Shown here in pieces: positions 34,641 to 46,948 of a stretch of DNA of 64,000 nucleotides. The notes under the pieces are model-generated. The model was not told the origin of the DNA. It made no database searches and saw nothing but the letters and a program-made list of their open reading frames with translations. The stretch spans positions 79,584,120 to 79,648,119 of the forward strand of contig NC_134094.1 of assembly GCF_000715075.1 (NCBI RefSeq), read 5' to 3'. The stretch's first letter is position 1, and the number at the start of each line of letters is the position of its first letter. Made by a program: the position numbers and the translations under genes. This DNA comes from Nicotiana tabacum (taxonomy: Eukaryota > Streptophyta > Magnoliopsida > Solanales > Solanaceae).

Positions 34641-35396
34641 GGTAGAGAGCTGACGAATGTTGACTCCTGACCCTCCATCGACCAACACCTGGGACACCAC
34701 TTTGTCCCTGCATTTGACAGTGATGTAAAGAGCCTTGTTGTGACTTGCGCCTTCGATAGGAAGTTCGTATCTTCTTAAAGTGATCATGTTTGCTTCAACC
34801 ATTTTCCCTATTGTCGCGGACAACACCTCGCTAGTGGTGTTACTTGGTACACTTACCCCGCTTATTAATTTCAACAAAGAATCCTTATGACTGTCAGATC
34901 TCATTAATAGATCCATGATAGATATTTGTGATGGAGTTTTCTTCAACTGCTCTTCCACAGAATAATCTTTGTTTGACATTCTTTTCCAAAACTCAGCAGC
35001 TCTTGGGTCTGTTATGTTCCTCCTTGGAATTTGTTCTCTCCCCGGATTTACTCAATTGACTTCTTTAGGGGTGTAGCATCTTCCAAACCTAGTCATACCA
35101 TGGGTTGCGGTAGAGTCTGTCATTTTGGCCTTTCCCTTTTGCTAGTACGTCCATAGGATGGTTTTGTACTCCCGATATTCTTCATCCAGAGTAGCATCAG
35201 CAGGTTGCTGCGGATAGGTTTGAACCGTCATTGTAGGCCTTAGTTGTACTGTAATGATCAGAGCCTTTTGGTGAGGGATCCTTGCGGCTTTTGCATTTCC
35301 TATGGTGACAATTGTTCCCTTCAGGTCATATTCTTCGTCTAATGTGATCATGTTAGCTCCCTGGTTTAGATGATTTGGCAGTGGGTTACGATTCAC
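34640..35396 (-). pseudogene. Element B protease region, truncated
   Basis: Opens with ANMITLDEEYDLKGTIVTIG and ALIITVQLRPTMTVQTY as in A, then (after stops near 35141 and 35050) YSVEEQLKKTPSQISIMDLL and GASHNKALYITVKCRDKVV, then VLVDGGSGVNIRQLSTL. The DGGSG active-site loop is intact, unlike in A. Coding ends one block later at the junction with the + strand leader piece. Confidence 0.85.
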
Positions 35397-37466
35397 ATTA
35401 GGTGGTGTTGAAGTGCACTAAATGGCTCCGCTCTTGATCAAGGTTTCAGTTTCATTTTTCAACATGAAACAGTCTTCAGTATCGTGCCCAGGTACATTGG
35501 AATGATACACGCATCTTATAGTGGCATCAAAATATTTGAAGGGATGTTCAGGAACCCTTCCCTTAATTGGGTGTATAAATCCTGCTCTTCTCAACCTTTC
35601 AAACTATTGGGCCAGAGGCTCAGCAATCAGGGTATAAGTTCTGGGACCCCTCTTTTCAAAGTTGGGACGAGGGCGTGGTGCATAAACAGGTCAGTTCTGA
35701 TGAGTAGTGGTTTGAACAGGAGCATATGGTCGTTGTGGATTTTGGTTGTTGTTGGCTCGAGGAGTGTTTTATTGTGGTTTGAGGGTGGTAATATGGTTGG
35801 GTATTATAGACTGGAGCGTAAGTGTGTGGTGGTGAGTGGTTGTTTGGGGAATAAGAGGTGCTTCCGTGAGGTAGATTGGTTTAGTAGTAAGGGATGACTA
35901 TTGAGACCTCCTCTTTCATCTTCTTTTTGCTACCAATTGACCCTGACTGGATGGCCTTGCCGGCTGCTTGCATTGCTGCCATGAATTGTACTTTACCAGA
36001 ATTTATGCCCTCTTCTAAGAAATCTCCCATCTTGACCAGCTCGGGGAACTTTTGACCTATCATTCCCATCATCTTTTCAAAGTATATTCCCTCCTAGGTG
36101 GTGGTAAGTGGTTGTTTGGGGAATAAGAAGTGCTTCCGTGAGGTAGGTTGGTTTGGTAGTAAGGGATGACTACTGAGACCTCCTCTTTCATCTTCTTTTT
36201 GCTACCGATTGACCCTGACTGGATGGCCTTGATGGCCGCTTGCATTGCTGCCATGAATTGTACTTTACCAGAAATTATGCCCTCTTCTAAGAAATCTCCC
36301 ATCTTGACCAGCTCGGGGAACTTTTGACCCATCATTCCCATCATCTTTTCAAAGTATATTCCCTCTTAGGCTTTAATGACATACTTTGTTAGTTCACTAT
36401 CATACAGTGGAGGTTGTCCCCGGGCAGCCTCCGACCTCCACTATAGTGTGTATTCTTGGAACGACTCAGATAGTTTTCTGTAGGTTCACCGGTGCAAACC
36501 GATCAGGAGTGATCTCTGTATTGAATCAAAAACGATTCATGAAGTCCTCTGCCATATCTTGCCAAGTTCTCCAATTTCTCGGATCCTGTCGGGTATAACA
36601 GGTGAGTGCTTTTCCTATTAAACTTCTTATAAATAATATCATCCTTAGCTTCTCGTTCCTTCCCACTCTGACTAGCTTGTCACAATTTGCCCTCAAATGT
36701 GTGCGAGGGACCCCCGTCCCATCGAAGATATCAAACTTTGGGGGTTTGTACCTTGCTGGCATATCCACATTTGGATGAACACACAGGTCCTCATAGTCCA
36801 AACTTTTGCTGCCCGGGCAACTTGGAGACTCTTCATTTGCCTTCTCAAGATTTGCAACTGCTCAGATACTGACTCTTCTTCCTTATGCCTAGCTTCTCTC
36901 TCCATCTCGGTGTATTGATCAATCTCATAAGACACCCTGACCGTGATAGGTGTTGTAAAGGTATGTTCAGAAATGGCATATACATGGGGAATGTACCGCT
37001 CATGGGTGGTGGCATGTTCCACAGGTATGTGTTGGTTAGTGGTGAAAGTGACTCCATCATGAGGATGGGTGGTTGCATTAGTGGTAATAGGCGGGTTCTG
37101 TGATGTTTGATGGTACTGTGGTACATAAGGAGCGTGAATAAGGGGATTTGGTGGGTTAGCGAGGGTTACTGGAGGTATGACTTAAGTGGTGGGAGTTGAT
37201 GTTGGTGTATTGTTATTTTGGCATGATGTGGAAGGAAAGTGATATGGAAGTGAATCCAAAGAAGGGAATCTTGGTGGCTAAGGAAGTGTTGTCACGGCCA
37301 GGTGCGCCAGTTCTTTGATATGATGTACTTCCTCCCTTAAGACTTCCATTTCATGGGCCATCATGGCCATGTATTCATCATTCCTAGTATTGTCCTTTTC
37401 TCCCAATCACCCCGAGCTATCGGCTATGACCAGAGCATGTTCAGTTGGGTCTTTTACGGTCGACAT
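35397..37466 (-). pseudogene. gag: Element B gag with internal tandem duplication
   Basis: The ATG at 37466 opens the same N-terminus as A's gag (DPTEHALVIADS). The segment EIDQYTEMEREARHKEEES, the capsid core GYKPPKFDIFDGTGV-like at 36801-36526 and the block GQKFPELVKMGDFLEEG follow. That last block occurs twice in a row because 272 bp are duplicated. The region 35480-35880 is Pro/Tyr-rich gag text that reads as an open frame on the + strand (35484-35897), a shadow. Stops and frame changes occur throughout. Confidence 0.85.
35828..36371 (-). repeat. 272 bp tandem duplication in element B gag
   Basis: Unit 1 is 35828-36099 and unit 2 is 36100-36371. The strings TTGTTTGGGG (35840 and 36112) and CCCTC(C/T)TAGG (36089 and 36361) give the same 272 bp offset. 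The two units differ at only a handful of positions by eye. A has one copy. Confidence 0.92.
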
Positions 37467-37986
37467 CTTTCCCTTTGACCTTAGATTGTATGGTGGTTTT
37501 GCCAGTTTTGGTCGACACAAAACAACTTTCTTTTCTTTTGGGGATAATAATAAGGCAAAAGAAAAATAAGAAGAAAGAAATGAAAAGGAACAAGAGTCAG
37601 TTTCTTCATTTATGCGAGCAGGAAATCACACATAGCAGCTAATTTGTGCATTACAGCTAGCACGTTCCTAAAATTTGCGGGGTCCTCTCATTGCCGGAGG
37701 TAGGCCTAGTTCACAGATGTTTGACAGACATTTAGACTTGACACATTTAGATTCGAAGCAATTTGTTTTCGTTGATAATTTGGACTGATACAAGTGCGGA
37801 CAAGGGTTACATCATTGTTTCATAGAACTACATGGGCTTGGACAACTCGCCTTTTTGGAAAGTAAAAGAGAAAACCAGGGGTAAAGGTACAAAGTAGGAA
37901 AGAGGGGAAATCAACCAACCCTAATAACCATCACCTGAGTCATTTCCCGTGTCTTTCTCTTCCTCGGGCTCCTCTTCCGGATCCTC
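37467..37986 (-). other. Element B spacer between ORF1 and gag
   Basis: Non-coding, inverted counterpart of 8570-9050 in A. Confidence 0.7.
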
Positions 37987-39591
37987 CTACTGGTCTTCCT
38001 CAAACTCCTCCTTATCATCGTTGAATTCAGACTCCTCCTCCGGATCTTCTTCTGGATCTGTGCTTGACTCTATCTGGATGCACTCCGCTACTCGATCATC
38101 ATCTTCAGTCGGTGGCAACATGTGATCAATGGATCCAGGGACCACTTGACAATGCATTGAAGTGGTCACCAAGTAATGTGGCAGGATCTCATGGTAAATC
38201 TGCAAAGAAACCACTGCATCCTCTAACCAGGCTATACCCTCTCTACTTGGGCGGGCTAGTTCTTCTTCTTCGTTAATGCAGAGGTAATACTCGGGAGTAC
38301 ACCATGAGTTTTGACCCATAGGCATTGTCACGAGGTAATTCCACTCTTCTTGCAGTCTTCTTATCCTTGGAATTAGGATCTGACCATTGTACTCATCCTC
38401 GTACATCGTCGTCCTTGTCCATAGAGGCATATCTTGGATCATCCCGAATTGTCTGAGGACCCGCAAGGGTAAGTATGGCTGAATGCCTTCAAGTCCGATC
38501 AACTCAATGAAGTACTTTTGAGGAGTCTTAAAGATTTCCCTTCCACCTAACCAAGAGAGTTTCCAGTTGATCCATTCTCCTATCAGATTGGTCAATGTTT
38601 CCCTCCATTCTTCTTGGCCATGTGGGGAGATCCAGTGTCTCATTCTTTCATTGTGGTTGTTGATCATATTGCTGATACCCACGAAGTAGTCGATGGTGGC
38701 CTCTCGCTAGAAGAAGTGTCCAGTAGCCTAGATATGAAGCAGTAGGTTACAAAACATAAAGAAACCGTATACTCGTGCACATGCGGACAATGCTCTCAGC
38801 ATCTCAGCTAACACCATTGGCAACAAAGTAGCTTGAAGATTGTCGCGAAACGTTGCCAGGACCACTAGTAGCAGGTTGATATTGATACAGCCCCTTCACT
38901 GTGGGAAGAACAATAATTCCAACAGTGCCCTTGCAAAAGTGATAAGCCTAAGACTCTCCCACGTCACCTGGTCACATTGAAACTCCCCTAAATACCATCC
39001 GTAACTTTCACGGTGCCCAAATATGTTGAACATTTGGTCGCGGCTCACCCATCCATCCTCGATACTTCCGAGGCTTCTATTGTTGGTAAGACCTAAGGCA
39101 TCCATGGACCAGTAACCGGGCATAGTAACTGGCAATACTGGCTTTCTTTCATTGAATGGCTGCTCCGTGAAACTTGTGACTTCTTCCAATGTTGGTACGA
39201 GCTCACATTCGGCAAATTTGAACACCACCCTAGCCGGATCCCAAAACTCTATTAATAGGCGAGTGAGCACCCTATCTGCTCGGATGTTCATCAATGCAGT
39301 TAATGCCCCTAGGTGCGTCCGAACCTCGTTTTCGTGTTCCCGACAAATATTCTTCCACCATTGTTTCAGCTTATGTGGTGCTCCCATTACCATGCTAATT
39401 TCAGGGATGTTTTGGTTGATTTTCATTTTTCTGAGGTGGGTAAAAGAAAGATATTTGGTTAAGTGTTTGCTTTGGATCCTTAAGTGTCTTGTCATGTTTG
39501 TTTGTCTTTCCACAGAAATTGTGTCGTTAGGTACATAACATGTTGACATCAAGTTGTCTTCCTTGTGTGTTGGTACCAAGGACCGACTCAC
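37987..39591 (-). pseudogene. Element B ORF1 (DUF7745-like), nearly complete
   Basis: Two open stretches (39591-38896 and 38682-37987) lie in the same frame, with nonsense codons between 38683 and 38898, so this is one ORF of about 530 codons. The N-terminal half holds EFWDPARVVFKFAECELVPT, LEEVTSFTEQPF and LPVTMPGYW, then an Arg/His-rich segment and WYLGEFQCDQVTWESLRL. The C-terminal half matches A's ORF1 remnant and ends in the acidic tail. The ECELVPTLEE-type block is what suggests the DUF7745-like family. No ATG is seen near the left end of the open stretch (39591 is only a GTG); a real start may be the Met at MVMGAPHKL or one upstream. Function unknown. Confidence 0.82.
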
Positions 39592-40090
39592 CTAAGGTTT
39601 ATGCAGTATGACCTATTTTACTAGAGTAGAGTGTTTCTTATTTTGAATTGGACTAAAAGCTGCGTGAAGTTATGTCAGTTGACCTGACAAAGCCATTCTC
39701 TGAAACTAGAGATTTTTGAAAAAAAAGGTACGGGGGGGTGTAAAAGACAACCCTCGCGTGCCATTGTGTGTAATAGTGTACGGACAAGACTCGATTGGAA
39801 GGAATGTGATGACAATGTATATAAAGTAGTAACAAACATGGGTGTAGAAGCAATAAGCATGGTGATCATAAAGAGCAAATAATTATAAAGAGCAAATAAA
39901 GAATGTAATCATGTAATTGCAATTTCAACTATAATCAAAGCAAGGTATAAATAAATCTAGAGGCCAAATTAATCTAAGTCTCCTAAGGTCAAAACCTAAG
40001 TGTGATATCCCCAACAGAGTAGCCATGCTATTGCACCATATTTTGAACTAGTCAAGATAGGATTCATCTTGTGGTTTCTTTGTTGCTGAT
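39592..40090 (-). other. Element B leader between primer site and ORF1
   Basis: Non-coding. Holds the segment (40027-40079) that recurs after A's LTR on the + strand, and a small direct repeat AAAGAGCAAATA near 39865-39900. Confidence 0.7.
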
Positions 40091-40105
40091 GAAAGAGAGC
40101 CGCCA
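40091..40105 (-). other. Probable element B primer-binding site
   Basis: On the - strand TGGCGGCTCTCTTTC follows the LTR end by a few bases. The TGG start and the position fit a primer site; the tRNA would be neither the initiator Met nor the Asp type used by the other elements here. tRNA-Arg is reported for Ogre elements, but I cannot confirm it from the sequence. Confidence 0.55.
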
Positions 40106-40114
40106 CCTAATATT

Positions 40115-43100
40115 TGAAGGTATACTACTATACCTATTTAATTACTAAGTTATGTTCATTACAGGTTTGCAAACTGGTGAGATTATGGGTAAGGGTTTTT
40201 GTTCTTCTAAGGGGAAGGTGTTAGGCACCCCTTAAAATCTACCTGAGGTAGCTCCATAGGACTTAGACTAATTTTAAGGGCTAAGTTATTTATACTATGC
40301 TTGATTATTACTAAGGCAGGGTTCACTATATACTAAAGGGAATGTATATGTGTAAGACTTAAGAAGGGTATGGGATTATAAAAGAGTTATTAGAGGCTAA
40401 GAGAGTTTTGAAAGTGGTCTAGATTTTAGGGCTTGTAATTATTAAGTCAAGAAAGTGATTATCTTTGAAGAGAACAAATGCTTGTACAATATTTCCATAA
40501 ATTATTCATAAGAACAGTAGTTCCAAATGTACCTTGATTTTTCTTAGAATTCTGAAGAAGGCGAGTCTTTCAAAATTTGTTTGGGTGATCGTTCGTTATT
40601 GCCTTTTATGAAAATCTAGTTTCATTCCTTCGTAGTGATGAATCAGTGTTTCTATCCTAATTTCTTTGAAAATGGGCTGTCATTCTGATTAAAGACTTGA
40701 GCTTCAAAACCTTTAAGAAAAATGAGTGTGCAAGATGAAAAGTTATAATTAACAGGAGGCGAAGATTAATTACTAGTTATTTCATTTTAAGTCCTATATT
40801 AATTAAGGTTTGCCTAAATTTCATGTAATACTAGAGCATGAATGTAAAGTACATAATCTAATATATATGAGTGTTGAATACATGATAACAAAATATGATA
40901 AGACAGTAAAGGCAGTAAGCGAAAAATAATTAAGGCAGTAAACTAAGCTATGGAAATAATGAACAATAATGAAAGAAGTAGGGAGAGAGGACTGGACTCT
41001 GATGATTGGTCCTCAATAAGGTAGGCCCAGCAATTTGAGAGGCGCGACTTTAGCAAAACTGGACTCTTCAAAGGTGCAGTGAGGCTGGTTTGGGCCCGAG
41101 TTCCTTAGGAACTCAACAGGCCCAAATGTAATACATGTCCAAAAAATAAAAGAAGGTCATTAGAAACATATTACACATTCTCAGCATATTCAAATATACA
41201 TGATAGGTATATAGACAAATAATTTAAAAAAGAAAATAATCAATATTGTGAGAAATTATATTAATGTGGTAGTTCTACTTAGCAAATAATTCATATTGAA
41301 AACCTTTCGTTGTCACTAAACACTAAACCCCTAAAGAACTAAATGCGTCAGTGAATTAAGGTCTGAGGAGGAAGCTCCACCCAAGGTCGATGCTCCCTTC
41401 CCCTGACACTTCAAAGTTTCCAAGGGACTCAAGACCCAGGGTAATGCTTGTGCCGGGGAAGGCAGCCCAACCTAGAGTCAAACTCCGCTTTCAAATACCC
41501 TGAAATACTAACCACATGTTTTCCTTACAGGTTTAAATGTCAATAAGGCCCTTTTAATGTAAACTAAATGTTATAGCATAGCCCACCACAAAATATACTT
41601 TCCCTCCTATCATAAGAATATATAGTCTATACTGAATTACCAAACAAACATGTATCACATGAATTCTAAAGATCTGGTTCTGAAACTCATACAGGTGAAC
41701 ATCAGAAACATCACAAACATGTTATAAAAGTCCAAATTTATAGCAAAGCTATACTCCAAGGAAAGGTAAAGCTATATAACAACAACTCAGCATATATAGA
41801 GATTTCAAAGATATCTATGACATGATCAACTTTCTCAATATGTATGCACTTTACAGACTACAGCATGGAATCCCTAAGGATTTCTACAAACCATACTCCT
41901 AACAAATCATCAAGTTCAGATAACATTAGCCAGGATCCTTATGAGACTTTAGGGATTAGACTTGGTTTTAAAGTTATCAAAAAAGCAAGGATTAGAGTAG
42001 TCCTGGACATGATATATATATAATCAGGAACTAAACAAAAGCATGCAGCATTAAGTCAGATACTTAAACACTTCAAATGCAGTAATGATTCTTATGTAAA
42101 TAGGGGAATCTTTACATATTTTGTAGGATTAGTTTAAGCAAAAGGTTACAGATGAGGGAAAGACACTACATCAGGATAGGTTTAACTCAAAACTTAGTTC
42201 TAAGTTAGTACATGAGTACAGGGATGGTCATGCTTCTTTATTTTACAAGTTATTATTTTACTAAGATCAGAGTAGCTAGGTTCCTTAAAGGATAAAATGC
42301 ATGTCAGATTTTCAAAGAGGAATGATGAACCTAAAGATAAGATATAAGATACATGATACCAAGTAAGCTTGCAGGTGAGGGTGTTGATTAATCAAGAAAA
42401 CATTTAAGTTCAATATAACCAATTATCAGTCTTTATAACAAAGAGAAAAGAAATAGTATAATGATCACATTGTGAGGAAAGATTAGTTAACCTTAACAGA
42501 TGTGTACAGTAAGATTATTAGGAGAAGAAAGGAGAAGTTTAGTTCAAACAAGATTAGCTTAAACAGGAACACAAGCAACTAAGCAAATAAAAGGCCATAA
42601 TAGCAACCTAGAAATAGTCTAACAGACATAAGCAGGGAAGTAGCATATAAACACTTGGAGTTCCTGTTTAAGGTTAAAGGATAGGAGATATAAGCTAAAA
42701 CACCTTAAGATTCATTCAATCATAGTTATCGGAATATAAGTTCAACTTCAAAAACTCACAAGCTACAGAGATGCAACATGCAAGGATAAGAGCTACTGCA
42801 TGGTGCCAGCAAAGCTATAAGGTTCATGTGAACATGAACACATAACAACTTAAACATGTAGATTGCTGGAAACTCAGGAAATAAGATCAACAAGAATCAG
42901 TTATATAGTTTAATCGACCATCATTTAAAGACTCATAGCAGGACAACTAATCACAAGTAGTCATTAAACTAACAGATCATAAGTATTATCATATAAAACA
43001 CCATAGAACAACTATAATATACAGAACCTAAATTAGCATGCTTGTATCATTCAAAGAAACGAACAAAAAAAAAAAGAAAAATGAGAGAGGTGCTGACCTT

Positions 43101-44826
43101 TTTGAGGACAGCAGACCAAACAAGAACTCTTTTCAGTTGCTTAAGATCCTAGAAAGCCTCAATCTTAGACCAGCGATAGTACTCAGCAAAAGAAAGGAAA
43201 AACAGTAAGAACCTAAGGCTTGGAATCCTAAACCTATCACTATTTGTGTGTGTGTTTCTCTTCAGTATTAGATAGTTGGTTCGTGATGTTAGGTAATGAT
43301 AGATGAAAACATTAAAGGCTTATATTTATAGTGCCATTAAGGCTCTAGGGTTCAGAGAATTGAAAATAATAGTGGAAACTGACGACAAATTGATGATGAT
43401 AGCAAGATTGAGTGAATTTGAAAGAGGGCAGAGGGAAACATAGTGAAGATTTTTACCTGAGAAGGGAGATTGAATCGTTGAAGGCAGAGGACCATCGGTT
43501 AAACTTTATTATCCAGAAGTCACTGAGTTTGACCTCGGGACATCGAATCCTCATGATGAACTCTGAGAAGGAACTCCATGCATGCCCCGATTTGACAAAG
43601 CACGAAGGATCATCAAAGACTTGATATTGCGTTTTTGGGATCTAGGGTTTCAAGATTCAAAGGTTTGAATTTTGTGATTGAAAAAGGAATTTGCAACAGG
43701 ATTCACGGACTTCAGGAGGCAAGAGGTGATTTCAGGCTCCGATTTGAAAGATCATAACAGAACTTAGGTGATTTGAGCTTTCATCTTTGAGTCTAAGATT
43801 AAGCTTTGGGGATTTCAAATTTGTATGATGAAATGGGAATAAAATCGGCGAGATGTGCGGTTGGAGAAGACAGAATGGATGAATTCATGGTTGATTTGTT
43901 GACCTTGCACGGATTTGTGCAAGGTCTTGTGACTGGTGGAGGCTGGAGAGATGAACTAGGGTTGCTAGGGTTAGACCGTTTGGCCTCTGGATTAAAGAGG
44001 TAAGGAAAGATCTGGGCCGTTGATCTTTTATATCAATGGTCCTAACATTTTAGGATTAAAGCATTTTTGGGGAGGAATTTTGGTGTCTGTTGGATTCTAG
44101 CAATCCAACGGTTAGTATTAAATGGTCTGAATGTTTAGTAATTAAAAAGAAATAGAGTGAAAATCGTGGGCCATTGATCAAGAAATGAACGACCGAGATG
44201 ACTTTGTGCTTGTTCTATGAGTAAGAGAAATGAGTGACTTGGCGTGCTCTCATTGGCTAGGAGAGGGTGTCACGAATCACCAAGGTATCAAGTGAGATGG
44301 GTGTTTGGACTAGGTTATTTTGGATTAGGCCTTGTCTTGGCACTATAAATTATTTAAATGGTAGCCACTTTGTAATTAGTTAAGGAATTACAATTGTAGA
44401 CTTTTAGTCTTTTATCCCTTTTGAAATTAATTTGAATAAACTTAATTACTTTTAATAAAATGTAGTAAAAATTATAATTGTTAAATACTACTAATTATTG
44501 TAATTAATTAATTATTTGTAAAAATAATTCACTAAGACATTAATTTTGAATTATTGAAATAGTAAACTAATTAACTATTTTAAGAAGTAATTTATTGAGA
44601 TAATTATATAACTTACGCATAGAATTTATTTTAATAATCCTAAAATAGTAAATATAATTTATAATTACATAATACTAATACCAAATTATTAATTTTGAAA
44701 CTAATAATGAATTAATTTGTAGAAATAGGTATTCATTACTGGAAAATACTTTGAAAATATTTATTGCAAATTATTCCGTATAAATAAATTAATTTTTAAA
44801 GGGAGGGTCAAAATTGGCCGTCAACA
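40115..44826 (-). repeat. Element B 5' LTR, 4.7 kb
   Basis: Starts TGTTGACGGCC at 44826 (- strand) and ends near ACCTTCA at about 40115. It matches A's LTR in inverted orientation. The start is AT-rich (44450-44800), the TATA box is at 43323-43330, and the strand carries no conserved ORF. Confidence 0.87.
43323..43330 (-). promoter_or_regulatory. TATA box of element B LTR
   Basis: TATAAATA on the - strand in GGCACTATAAATATAAGCC, the counterpart of 31318-31325. Confidence 0.75.
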
Positions 44827-46935
44827 ATAATAAAAAGCCAGTATGGTCTGATGCGGCGTGCAGCCCGATCCACAATAACACTCTCAACTCAGCTTTATGG
44901 CCCATCTTAGTCATCAACCTCTCAAGTCTCAAAGGCTCACAATCTCATACCACTCAGCCCAACAACTGCACATATGGAAAAACAATGATAACATGTGATG
45001 TAGCGATGAATGATGAACAGAGACTGAGATATGATATGCAAATGAAGAACCATGACTGAGTGTATAATTACAGTTAAATCAGATAACTCAAAATAACAGA
45101 AATAGCCTTGTTAGGTCTCAATCAAATAAGCACATAGCCTAAACATGATTTTTAACATGAATCACATCTCAAATAATCAAACAAGTAGGGGAAAACACAG
45201 ATATAACATGATATGATAGCAGAACAAGTCTGATAATAGTCTAAAATTCAACTTGAGTCATGATTAGCCCGGTGCACACCCATACGCCTGTCACCTAGCA
45301 TGTGCGTCACCTCAACACATCAAAACTAACATGGCTCCCAGGGATAATTACCCTTAATTCCAATTTTAGAAATTTTACTTACCTCGAACAAGCTAAATTA
45401 AATACCGAGCAAGCCAAACAACACTCTAGAAACGCCATCCCGCACAACTCAACCTCCGAACAGCTCGAAACTAACCAAAAGCAACTCAAAAACATCAAAC
45501 AATATCAAAGGAAACAAACACAATCGATAAAGGTTGAATCTTTAATCAAAAGCCCAAAGTCAATCAAAAAGTTAAACCCAGGATCGCACCTCAGGACCTG
45601 ACAAAACCCACAAATTTCGATAACCCATTTAATTACAAATCCAACCATACTTATTTCAGTCAAATCTGACTCTGAATCGATGTTCAAATCTCAAATATTC
45701 ACTTTAGAACAATTTAGACAAAAAAAACCACAATTTCTGATCTAAAATCATCAATCAAATGCTAAAATTGAAGATGGAATCATTGAATATAATCAAAATC
45801 GAGTAGAAAACACTTATCCCAATCCATATGATAAAAATCGCCTCCAAAATCACCCAAATCCGAGCTCCCCAACTCAAAATGTGATAAAATAACGCAAGGG
45901 TCGGAAATAGAGTACTTATAGGTCTACTCCGGGGATACCCTTCGGGATTGCGGAGCATAAAAGTCAAGGCTCCAAAAATTATCCTACACGTTCGCGACAT
46001 ATACCACGTGAACGCGATGCACTTCTCATATAACATTACGCGAACGCGAAGAGAAAATCCTCCAGCCCCAGCTCTCAGCCCAACTCTATACGAACGTGAT
46101 TTAACTGACGCGAACGTAATGCTCATGCCTCACAAAGGTACGCAAACGCGTTTACCTAGTTGCGAATGCGATGAAGGAAATACCTAACTCCCATAATACA
46201 CTACAGGATCGCGACCTAATCTTCGCGATCACGAAGAAGAACTGAAACACCAGAAATCGGCAATGCTAAAGAACATGGAAATGATCTGAAACTCATTAGA
46301 GCCCCTCGGGACCCCGTACGAAATGGAGACAACTCCAAAAATATAACACGAACCTACTCGAGGCCTCAAATCTCACATAACAACATCAAAATCACGAATC
46401 GCACCTCAAATCAAACTTTATGAACTTTTGAACTTTCAACTACCAAAACTCGTGTCGAACCATATCAAATCAACTCGGAATGACATCAAATTTTGCACTC
46501 AAGTTTGAAATGACATAACGAACCTATTCCAACTCCCGGAACAACAATTCGAACCAGATATCATCAAAGTCAACTCCCCATCAAACTTATGAACTTTCCA
46601 AACCATCAAATTGCCAACTTTTGCCAAATAGTGTCAAATCCTTCTAGAGACATCCAAATGCAAATCCGGGCATATGCCCAAGTATAAAATCACCATCCGA
46701 ACATAACGGAACCATCAAAACTCTGATCCGAGGTCAAATACACAAAAGTCAAACTTGGTCAACTCTTTTAACTTAAAGCTTCCTAGCTGAGAATCATTCT
46801 TCCAAATCAATCCTAAATCACCTTAAAACTAAAACCGACGATTCACGCAAGTCATAATACATCATGTGAAGCTACTCAAGACTTCAAACAACTAAACGCA
46901 ATGAAAATGCTTAAAATGACCTGTTGGTCGTTACA
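44827..46935 (-). repeat. LTR at the 3' side of element E
   Basis: Starts TGTAACGACCAACAGG on the - strand at 46935. It contains CGCGAA modules at about 45970-46240 and a long region colinear with 25800-26160 (F's LTR). The far end is missing because B begins at 44826. The ORFs here are not genes. Confidence 0.8.
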
Positions 46936-46948
46936 TTCTCCCCCACTT
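46936..46948 (-). other. Element E polypurine tract
   Basis: AAGTGGGGGAGAA on the - strand next to the LTR start, preceded by GAGGACGAA (complement at 46958-46966). Confidence 0.88.

Larger units (their letters stand above)
34640..44826 (-). mobile_element. Element B: Tat/Ogre-like, 5' half, inverted relative to A
   Basis: On the - strand the order is a 4.7 kb LTR, primer site, leader, ORF1, gag and protease, then truncation inside protease at 34640. RT, RNase H and integrase are absent. B is close to A over the shared region (compare ORF1 and gag), so the two form arms of a large interrupted inverted repeat. The LTR start at 44826 (TGTTGACGGCCAATTTTGACC on the - strand) is intact and abuts the LTR of E. 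Confidence 0.9.

Noticed and set aside
37987..39591. A host DUF7745 gene
   Set aside because: It lies between the leader and gag of a Tat/Ogre element, with a partner copy in A at the same place, so it is element-encoded.
43412..44003. Open frames in element B's LTR
   Set aside because: Same reason as for the matching region in A; conserved only as LTR DNA.
45755..46187. Open frames on both strands near 46 kb
   Set aside because: LTR sequence with CG-rich modules; no homology and no conservation in the related LTR at 25-26 kb.
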